Source of the DNA: UBA2040 sp041751955
GTDB lineage: Bacteria; Bacteroidota; Bacteroidia; Flavobacteriales_D; Crocinitomicaceae
Length of the DNA: 64,000 nucleotides
Assembly: GCA_041751955.1 (NCBI GenBank)
Contig: JBGSIB010000046.1
Span: 1-64,000, forward strand
Direction: 5' to 3'
Shown here piece after piece: positions 17,150-24,117 of the stretch. Within the stretch, counting starts at the first letter, position 1. Every line of letters begins with the position of its first letter. A model generated the notes under the pieces. It had not been told where the DNA came from and did no database searches. It saw nothing but the letters and a program-made list of their open reading frames with translations. A program made the translations under genes and the position numbers.

Positions 17150-18407
17150 ATGTCGTATTTGTTTACATCAGAGTCCGTTTCAGAGGGACATCCAGATAAA
17201 GTAGCCGATCAAATCTCGGATGCATTGATTGATAATTTCATGGCTTTTGACCCTCAATCGAAAGTAGCTTGCGAAACTTTGGTGACAACTGGTCAAGTTG
17301 TATTAGCTGGAGAGGTGAACACCAATACGTATTTGGATGTACAATCCATTGCGCGTGAGGTTATTCGTAAGATTGGATACACCAAGTCAGAGTACATGTT
17401 TGAGGCAAATTCTTGTGGAATTCTTTCTGCTATTCATGAACAATCATCTGATATTAATCAGGGAGTTGATCGTTCGAATCCTGAAGAACAAGGGGCTGGT
17501 GACCAAGGTATGATGTTTGGCTACGCAACGAAAGAAACGGAAAATTATATGCCTTTGGCTTTGGATTTATCGCATGCTATTTTGTTAGAAATGGCAGCTA
17601 TCCGTCACAATGAGCCTGAGGTAATCGCTTATTTGCGCCCGGATGCAAAATCGCAAGTAACGATTGAATACTCGGACGACAATGTTCCACAAAGAATTGA
17701 TACTATCGTGGTTTCTACACAACACGATGATTTTGCTGCAGAAGCAGATATGTTGGCGAAAATCAAAAAAGATATTATTGAAATCGTAATTCCTCGTGTG
17801 AAAGCGAAATTACCAGCGAATATTCAAGCTTTATTCACCAATGAAATTCAATACCACATTAATCCTACTGGAAAATTCGTAATCGGTGGACCACACGGAG
17901 ATACAGGTTTGACAGGAAGAAAAATTATTGTGGATACCTACGGTGGAAAAGGTGCTCATGGTGGTGGTGCTTTCTCTGGAAAAGATCCTTCAAAAGTTGA
18001 CCGTTCAGGTGCTTATGCAACACGTCACATCGCTAAGAATATGGTAGCAGCTGGACTTTGTGATGAAGTTTTGGTTCAAGTTTCTTATGCTATTGGTGTA
18101 GCTGAGCCTTGTGGAGTATTTGTTAACACATACGGAACGGCGAAAGTGGACATGTCAGATGGAGAAATCGCTCGAAAAATTGAAACGATTTTTGATTTGC
18201 GTCCTTACTTTATTGAGCAACGTTTGAAATTACGTAATCCAATTTATTCTGAAACAGCTGCTTACGGTCATATGGGGTCGTAAAAATGAAGTTGTTACAA
18301 AAACATTCAAATCACCGGACGGAACAGTTGTTACGAGAGAAGTAGAATTGTTTACCTGGGAGAAATTGGATTTTGTTGATCAAATCAAATCGGCTTTCGG
18401 TTTATAA
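17150..18407 (+). CDS. metK: S-adenosylmethionine synthetase with a frame break near the 3' end
   Basis: MetK makes S-adenosylmethionine from methionine and ATP. The first frame gives 377 residues with the expected motifs, including ESVSEGHPDKVADQISDA at the start, GAGDQGMMFGYA, and GGKGAHGGGAFSGKDPSKVD, then stops at 18281 right after YGHMG. The conserved C-terminus continues in the next frame (RKNEVVTKTF... to ...FVDQIKSAFGL, stop 18405-18407). Removing one G from the GGGG run at 18274-18277 restores a normal 418-residue protein. Since metK is usually essential, a sequencing error is the likeliest cause; a real frameshift cannot be excluded. Confidence 0.9.
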
Positions 18408-18430
18408 AAGATAAGAACTAATATATTTGA

Positions 18431-18465
18431 AGCACCAATGTAAATTTACATTGGTGCTTTTTTTA
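18431..18465 (+). terminator. Strong terminator after metK
   Basis: A perfect 28-base palindrome (18431-18458, two 14-base arms AGCACCAATGTAAA and its complement) followed by a T run. It lies 23 bases after the restored metK stop, which also supports that stop as the true gene end. Confidence 0.88.
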
Positions 18466-18475
18466 TTCATTGTTT

Positions 18476-19102
18476 ATGAAAGACTTTTTCATCCGCACAT
18501 ATCGAAATAAGACTGATCTTGAATTAGAAACAATCGTCAATTCTACGAGCAAATATGAAGCTGTTGCCCGAGAGGCTGCACTTGAAATTTTGATAGAAAG
18601 AAAGGGAAATTCAGTTGAATTGGTGGAGAAAGCTGAAATCTTTGAAGAAGAGAAAAGAAGATTAATCGCAAAAAATGCGAAGGATTTTGGAAATGGTGAT
18701 ATCAATACAATCGACGAGTTCAGCCCACATTTCTATTCTGAAACAGTCGTTTTGGTTTCAACTGTTTTGTTGTCTTCTTTGGTGGGTGGAGTCTTGATGT
18801 ATTTCAATTTATTATCCATAAATAAAAAAAAGGAAGCTTCTTGGGCATTGGTTTTTGGCATTTTATCATTGGCCTTGTCGATTCTTTTAAACCTTTTTTT
18901 ACCAGATCAATTTAGTCCATTGGCCTATTTAATTAATTTCTTGGGAATGGGGATTTACTCAGGTTATTTTTGGAAAGTCCATATTGGTAAAGAAACAGCA
19001 TACATACGAAAACCATGGTTTTTAACCGTTCTCACTATTGTTCTTGCAATGGTTGCATTTGGGTTTATTGCAGGAATTGTTTTGGCCATGTTTATTGGCT
19101 AG
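18476..19102 (+). CDS. Four-helix membrane protein with soluble N-terminal domain, unknown
   Basis: A 208-residue protein from the ATG at 18476 (an in-frame TTG at 18470 is less likely). Residues 1-70 are charged and helical (EAVAREAALEILIERKG resembles a short helical repeat), and four hydrophobic segments follow near 86-106, 115-135, 142-160 and 178-205. No enzymatic motif is visible. It stands alone between metK and a convergent operon. Confidence 0.7.
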   Translation: MKDFFIRTYRNKTDLELETIVNSTSKYEAVAREAALEILIERKGNSVELVEKAEIFEEEKRRLIAKNAKDFGNGDINTIDEFSPHFYSETVVLVSTVLLSSLVGGVLMYFNLLSINKKKEASWALVFGILSLALSILLNLFLPDQFSPLAYLINFLGMGIYSGYFWKVHIGKETAYIRKPWFLTVLTIVLAMVAFGFIAGIVLAMFIG

Positions 19103-19151
19103 GTTGATTAATTGATTTACACAAAAAATGACTTCGGATTTTTACTTTCCT

Positions 19152-20447
19152 CTACAAATCCATCAAATCCACCATCTGACCAAAATCCCAATGAGAGGAA
19201 ACTAAAGAACAACCACCATAACCATAAACCATTAATACATTTATTGCTATTAATACTGTCATAAGTGCGCTAAACACAATTTGCAATCCTTTTTTCTTTT
19301 GCTGAATAAAATTGAAAAATGCAAGGAGTGGCATTACGAAAACTGCCTGATATTCGACGAGGTTTCTCGCTCCAAAAGAACAGCCAAAACTAGGGTCGTG
19401 CCAGGAAGCAGTTATATAGGCAATCAGCAGAAAAAGAATCGTATAAAAGATGCCGTTTGTGTTTTTTTGTAACGCTAAACGTACTGACCAAATGACGGAT
19501 AAAAGAAGTATGGTGCCATAAATGAAAACGCCTTGTTTCGCCGAGAACAATACAGTTAAAAATTCCGGATGTAAAAAATCGAAGGTTTCTTTTCCGTAGG
19601 AATATACAAACCAATCGCCGAAGCTAATTTTCCAATAGATCAATTGAGGGATCAACACAAGGATAAAACTCAAACTGAGCAGAATGGTTGTTTTGAATTG
19701 GAAAAGGCGTGAAAAACGATCTTTAAGGCTATTGGAGGGGTTCAAATCCCAAAAGAAATAAGCAGAAAAAATCAATAGGTTGATGGGACGAATAAGTGTA
19801 ATTAGACCAAGCGTTAGTCCTATGAAAACCAATTGTCTCCAAGATGATTTGTGAAGAAATGCTGTTTTGTCCAACAAATACAGAAAAAGTGCAAAAAGGA
19901 AAAAGGAATAAACATGCGACATTCCTGTTTCGTCTATGCTGTAGTAAAGCAAATTAGAACCAAATAAAACGGCGATTAAACTTATACTCGCAAGCTTTTT
20001 GGAATGTCGTTTGACTAATATTTTATACAATAAGAATAGCCCTAGGACACAATAGAACACACTGGCAAAGTCTATCGTTTTTTGATATTTGGAGCTAAAA
20101 CCAGTGGTCTCATCACCGGAAATTTTTGCTAAAAAATGAGCCGTTAAAAAGAAGGGAGTTTGCAAAATGGCCACCCCGCTTGTGTATTTTGTAACAACTG
20201 TATTATTGCTTGTATCGATTGAAAATCCTTCACCTGTTTTCTGAACAATTGAATCCGGGAGCGCACTGGCGTCATTTCCATAAATGAAAAGAAGGGGTAA
20301 ATAAATGTTGTACCCCGCCTTATCGGACCAAATTTGACTTTGATAGGTAAAAGGTTTTGCCTTGGCATGGTAATTCAAGGACATGAACAAAAGCAGTCCG
20401 CCCAACGCGAACCAAAGTCCATTTTTCAAAGTAAAGCTCTGAATCAA
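19152..20447 (-). CDS. GT-C/family 39-like multi-pass membrane protein
   Basis: A 431-residue integral membrane protein with about ten membrane segments. The pattern, a first loop with charged SQIWSDKAGYNIYLPLLFIYG and then repeated hydrophobic helices, resembles GT-C glycosyltransferases such as family 39 dolichyl-phosphate-mannose-type enzymes. Substrate unknown. The only start that keeps the first helix is TTG at 20447, which overlaps the stop of the 44-residue gene upstream (TTGA), so translational coupling is likely. Last gene of the ybjQ-small peptide-GT operon. Confidence 0.72.
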   Translation of the reverse strand: MIQSFTLKNGLWFALGGLLLFMSLNYHAKAKPFTYQSQIWSDKAGYNIYLPLLFIYGNDASALPDSIVQKTGEGFSIDTSNNTVVTKYTSGVAILQTPFFLTAHFLAKISGDETTGFSSKYQKTIDFASVFYCVLGLFLLYKILVKRHSKKLASISLIAVLFGSNLLYYSIDETGMSHVYSFFLFALFLYLLDKTAFLHKSSWRQLVFIGLTLGLITLIRPINLLIFSAYFFWDLNPSNSLKDRFSRLFQFKTTILLSLSFILVLIPQLIYWKISFGDWFVYSYGKETFDFLHPEFLTVLFSAKQGVFIYGTILLLSVIWSVRLALQKNTNGIFYTILFLLIAYITASWHDPSFGCSFGARNLVEYQAVFVMPLLAFFNFIQQKKKGLQIVFSALMTVLIAINVLMVYGYGGCSLVSSHWDFGQMVDLMDL

Positions 20448-20578
20448 TTGTCCCGTTTTTCGAAGGTTTCTTTTTTCTTGATTTTCACTCTTCGTATGGC
20501 AAGAATGATGATTAAAATCAAAATACCCAGAAACACAAATCCTTCAGTGCACAAAATGATTTCAGCTACCCAATCCAT
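20444..20578 (-). CDS. 44-residue single-pass membrane peptide
   Basis: A small gene encoding 44 residues: a short start (MDWVAEIILCTEG), one hydrophobic segment (about residues 14-28, FVFLGILILIIILAI) and a basic tail (RRVKIKKKETFEKRD). Its ATG overlaps the stop of the YbjQ gene (TAATG), and its TGA overlaps the TTG start of the GT-C-like gene. These tight junctions on both sides are the main evidence that it is translated. Possibly a small subunit or regulator of its neighbours. Confidence 0.6.
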   Translation of the reverse strand: MDWVAEIILCTEGFVFLGILILIIILAIRRVKIKKKETFEKRDN

Positions 20579-20892
20579 TATTTTAGTTTTACCGCTGTTC
20601 CGTAGGCCATAACTTCAGAAGCACCTTGTGTAATCATGCTCGTAGTGAAACGCACATTTAGAATGGCATCAGCATGCACAGATTCTGCATCTTTTTTCAT
20701 GCGTTCCAATGCTTGTTCACGCGATTGGGCTTGTAGTTTGGTGTATTCTTCAATTTCGCCACCAACGATGTTTTTTAAGCCTGCAAAAATGTCCCGACCA
20801 ATATTTCTGGCTCGTACAGTACTTCCACGACAAATTCCTAATATGGATTCTATTTCTCTACCGGGTATTGATTCTGTGGTTGTTACTATCAT
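20578..20892 (-). CDS. ybjQ: YbjQ/UPF0145 family protein
   Basis: A 104-residue YbjQ-family protein. Diagnostic blocks are MIVTTTESIPGREI at the start, the central GGEIEEYTKLQAQSREQALERM, and ADAILNVRFTT followed by the VMAYGTAV end. Family members form homopentamers and were once annotated as heavy-metal-binding; the role is unknown. It begins a three-gene overlap operon with a 44-residue membrane peptide and a GT-C-like protein. Confidence 0.9.
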   Translation of the reverse strand: MIVTTTESIPGREIESILGICRGSTVRARNIGRDIFAGLKNIVGGEIEEYTKLQAQSREQALERMKKDAESVHADAILNVRFTTSMITQGASEVMAYGTAVKLK

Positions 20893-20902
20893 AATTTTTT
20901 CT

Positions 20903-22348
20903 TTATTGGATAATTATACGAAATGATTTACGACTTTTATTTGTCTGAATAAAATAGGTGCCGCTCTCAAGATTTGGTGTAGTAATGATTTGATTTTCAT
21001 TTACTACTCCTGAAGAGTAGACAACTTTTCCTGTAAGATCAACCCAGTCAATTGGCCCATTAATAAGTTCAAGTGGTAAACTTAAATTCTCGCCAGCTAG
21101 AACTGGATTCGGAGAAAGTAATCCTTCCGTTTTATCAATATCTTGTATTCCCAAATATCCCATTTGACCCCGTCTATACATAACCTTACCTGTACTACCA
21201 TCTTGATAAACAAGGTGAATGTAACCATCTTTAATACGTATGTCTGGATTCGTTTGTGTTCCATTCGTATTGATATTTACTTGTTGATGCGTAGAATTCA
21301 ATTGCGACAAATCATTGTCATAGGCAAATGCAGTAAATACTTCGTAATTATTAGAAACTCGCTCAGCCCAAGTCACCACCAATAAATTATTTTCTACTGC
21401 AATTCTTGGAAAATTTTGTTCTTGACCAGAAGTAATAGAAATAGCTTGTCTTTCCTGAAAATTCAAGCCGCCATTTAATGTGCTTCGACTTACATAAACT
21501 TGCTCTATGCCATTAGCAGCGCTCATAAAAGTGGTGAACAAATTTGATCCGTTTATCATAGCGTGCGGCCCGCTTGAGGGACAAGAATTAACAAGCCAAG
21601 CTGTTTGATCAACATTTGAATTGGAGGAAAAAGAAACACCTCCATCTTCAGAGTAGACGCCATAAATATCGCGTATATTCATTTCGTTATTTCGAAAAAG
21701 AAGAACTTGTTTGGTGTTATCAGCTACCATTTCAGCTGGACAACAATCGCAGGCTTCGCCACTAATTGCAGAAGTTATAACCTGTTCGTTCAAATAGGAA
21801 AGACCTGCATCGTTTGATTTTACATATACATATCTTGAATTGGTGTAATTCGCATCATGAGCCATATAGGTCACAATAGGATTACCATTGTTGTCCATGG
21901 TCATTGAAGGCATCCAAGCCAATCCAACATCATGATTGTCAGCTCGTATAGTATCAGAGAAAGTTAGACCTCCATCTGTTGATCGAACAGCATATATATG
22001 TCCCTCTTCATATGGTTTAGATTTAAAAACTATAACAATCGTATCACCTTTCGCTTCCATATCTGGTCCCGTCCAACTGGCAATGTAGCTTTGTAAAGTG
22101 GAAGGCAAGAGGGGAAGGGGTGTGCTAAACTGATTGTTGTTTTCTCGAGTGAAATATATTTGACCATTTTGAGATCTAGTCATGATAATCATTGCGCGAT
22201 TATCCGCTCCCAAAGTCAATCTAGGACGAACATTTCCAAATTCAGTAGCACTTGCTACGATGATTTCATCCTCCCAAATGATATTTTGTTGTGCACATAA
22301 TGTTGCCGAGGAAATAAAGAATAAACCGAAAATTATTAAGTTTTTCAT
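20903..22348 (-). CDS. Sialidase-fold (BNR repeat) protein with T9SS sorting domain
   Basis: A 481-residue exported protein with a signal peptide (residues 1-19, ending LCAQ). It carries several Asp-box-like repeats typical of six-bladed sialidase propellers: RSTDGGLTFS, KSNDAGLSYL and YSEDGGVSFS. The catalytic Arg triad of true sialidases is not evident, so it may only bind or be a distant hydrolase. A CDCCPAEM stretch holds clustered Cys. The C-terminal ~75 residues (from about EGLLSPNPVLAGENLSL) form a T9SS type A sorting domain. Confidence 0.85.
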   Translation of the reverse strand: MKNLIIFGLFFISSATLCAQQNIIWEDEIIVASATEFGNVRPRLTLGADNRAMIIMTRSQNGQIYFTRENNNQFSTPLPLLPSTLQSYIASWTGPDMEAKGDTIVIVFKSKPYEEGHIYAVRSTDGGLTFSDTIRADNHDVGLAWMPSMTMDNNGNPIVTYMAHDANYTNSRYVYVKSNDAGLSYLNEQVITSAISGEACDCCPAEMVADNTKQVLLFRNNEMNIRDIYGVYSEDGGVSFSSNSNVDQTAWLVNSCPSSGPHAMINGSNLFTTFMSAANGIEQVYVSRSTLNGGLNFQERQAISITSGQEQNFPRIAVENNLLVVTWAERVSNNYEVFTAFAYDNDLSQLNSTHQQVNINTNGTQTNPDIRIKDGYIHLVYQDGSTGKVMYRRGQMGYLGIQDIDKTEGLLSPNPVLAGENLSLPLELINGPIDWVDLTGKVVYSSGVVNENQIITTPNLESGTYFIQTNKSRKSFRIIIQ

Positions 22349-22366
22349 GAGCTAAATATACGGAAT

Positions 22367-22400
22367 AAAAAATCCCATCCACCAATTAGGTGTGGATGGG
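22367..22400 (-). terminator. Terminator of the barrel-protein gene
   Basis: On the minus strand a 9-bp stem CCCATCCAC/GTGGATGGG (22374-22382, 22392-22400) is followed by a T run, 67 bases after the stop of the gene at 22467-23147. Confidence 0.8.
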
Positions 22401-22466
22401 GAATGATATTGGTACACCAAAAATTTATTGAGGACCTACCTTTGTGAAAAATTATAGTCTACCTTT

Positions 22467-23147
22467 TTATTTCGAAGGTTTTGAAAATTTATAACGAATA
22501 CCTGCTGTTCCCGACATATATGTTGACAAGTTAGTGCCAGAAGTGTAACCGTTGATGCTAAGCGGGTCAAGTTCGTTAGAAGCATTGAGGAAGTAATTTA
22601 CATCTAGGCCGATTCCTAAAGATACGTTGAATATCAAGCTTTCATTGATGGGTAAATTCATTCCAAAAGAAGTTAGACCACCAATAGAAATAAAACGCGC
22701 AGTTTGACTTCCGTTCGGACCTGAAGTTGTGGTTAAGAAAACATCCATACTATCGGCAGTAACCGGTGTAAACGTCTGAAAGTATCTGCTTTGACGAGTT
22801 TGGTATCCCGTAAATAGGTCGAATCCGTAATAAAAAACTGAAGTTTTTATTTGTCGCTCAAACCCCAGTTTTAAAGCAAATCTTCTTTCATTTGAGCTAT
22901 GGAATTGTTGGACAATCGTATCGTTAATTACACGAACATCACCCACTTTGGGGCTGTAAGTGTTGGTAAAACCACCCATGGTAGAACCAATTTTAAATTT
23001 CATTTTGTCAGAAATGGGCTTGCGCCATTCTAAGGTCAATTTGTTCAAGTTGTTCGTGGATACAAGAAGACTTATGTCGGATTGAGAAAATGTATAGCTA
23101 CTGCACGCAAGTACAAGAATCGAAAAAATGATGTTTTTTAAAGTCAT
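22467..23147 (-). CDS. Outer-membrane beta-barrel-like protein, unknown
   Basis: A 226-residue exported protein. The N-terminus has a signal (MTLKNIIFSILVLACSSYTFSQ); it could be cleaved at SQ or read as a lipobox (VLAC), the first seeming more likely. The mature part has alternating strand patterns ending GIRYKFSKPSK. No named family recognised. It is a single gene with its own terminator. Confidence 0.65.
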   Translation of the reverse strand: MTLKNIIFSILVLACSSYTFSQSDISLLVSTNNLNKLTLEWRKPISDKMKFKIGSTMGGFTNTYSPKVGDVRVINDTIVQQFHSSNERRFALKLGFERQIKTSVFYYGFDLFTGYQTRQSRYFQTFTPVTADSMDVFLTTTSGPNGSQTARFISIGGLTSFGMNLPINESLIFNVSLGIGLDVNYFLNASNELDPLSINGYTSGTNLSTYMSGTAGIRYKFSKPSK

Positions 23148-23276
23148 ATCCTATTTTTTAAAGTTAAGGGTTGAACGCTTGCATTAAGGGCGTTATTTCA
23201 TTTGAACTGAATTTTAACATTTCAAGATTTAACTTTTTTATTCTTTTGAACAGGTATATGAAGCCTGGCATTTGAT

Positions 23277-23284
23277 TAGTTTTG
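23277..23284 (+). promoter_or_regulatory. Promoter -7 box for the DsbA-like gene
   Basis: TAGTTTTG, an exact TAnnTTTG match, ends 4 bases before the GTG start at 23289, so the mRNA would be leaderless. Confidence 0.6.
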
Positions 23285-23288
23285 AAAG

Positions 23289-24041
23289 GTGAAAATATTC
23301 TTACTTCCTTTCCTATTGTTCTTGTCTTTTAGGGCTTATACCCAAGAAGTAAATATTGATATGGAGGAAATTGAAAACCAAAATGGAAAAATGAAAATAG
23401 AAATCTGGAGTGATGTAGCTTGCCCGTTTTGTTATATCGGCAAACATAAGTTTGAAGAGGCTTTGGCTCAATTTGAGTTTAAAGATAGTGTTGAAGTCAT
23501 TTGGAAAAGCTTTCAATTGGATGCAACACCTCAAAGCGAATTACCTGGTAATGTGGATATGTATCAATATCTTGCTCAGCGCAAAGGAATTTCGTACAAA
23601 GAATCTAAAAAGATGCACGATAATGTCACCAAAATGGCAAAGGATGAGAACTTAGATTTCAATTTTGAAATTGCTAAACTTTCCAATACCTATGATGCAG
23701 CCCGGTTAATACACATGGCAAAATCAATAGGCAAATCTCATGAGGTGAAAGAGAAATTGTTTGCCGCTCATTTTACTTTGGGACTGGATGTTGCAAAAGA
23801 GGACGTGCTGATTCAAATTGGCAAAGAAGTCGGTCTGGAGCCTGAACAAGTAAAAAGTATGTTGCAAGGTGAAGAATACAAATCGGAGGTAAACTTTGAC
23901 CTTCAAGAAGCGCAAACAATCGGAGTAACTGGTGTTCCCTTTTTCGTTTTTGACAGAAAGTATGCCGTATCAGGTGCTCAAGATGTTTCTGTCTTTTTGC
24001 AATCAATTCAAAACGCCTACGCAGAAAAAGAAAATCATTAA
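23289..24041 (+). CDS. DsbA-family (FrnE-like) thiol oxidoreductase, exported
   Basis: A 250-residue thioredoxin-fold protein of the FrnE/DsbA family. The active site is CPFC (Cys45-Cys48) in KIEIWSDVACPFCYIGKHKF, and the cis-Pro region GVTGVPFFVFDRKYAVSGAQ follows near residue 215. Family relatives usually lack a signal peptide, but this one has MKIFLLPFLLFLSFRAYTQ at the N-terminus, read from a GTG start. That start is supported by the -7 box directly upstream. An internal start near residue 35 would give a cytoplasmic version. Confidence 0.85.
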   Translation: MKIFLLPFLLFLSFRAYTQEVNIDMEEIENQNGKMKIEIWSDVACPFCYIGKHKFEEALAQFEFKDSVEVIWKSFQLDATPQSELPGNVDMYQYLAQRKGISYKESKKMHDNVTKMAKDENLDFNFEIAKLSNTYDAARLIHMAKSIGKSHEVKEKLFAAHFTLGLDVAKEDVLIQIGKEVGLEPEQVKSMLQGEEYKSEVNFDLQEAQTIGVTGVPFFVFDRKYAVSGAQDVSVFLQSIQNAYAEKENH

Positions 24042-24062
24042 TCACCAAGATTTTATCTCATA

Positions 24063-24097
24063 AAAAAGCCTCTTGGAATGATTCCCAAGAGGCTTTT
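24063..24097. terminator. Bidirectional terminator between DsbA-like gene and gcvP
   Basis: A stem AAAAGCCTCTTGG/CCAAGAGGCTTTT with A and T runs on both sides, between the convergent DsbA-like gene and gcvP. Confidence 0.85.
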
Positions 24098-24117
24098 CAA
24101 TTTTTATGTTTGGAGAT

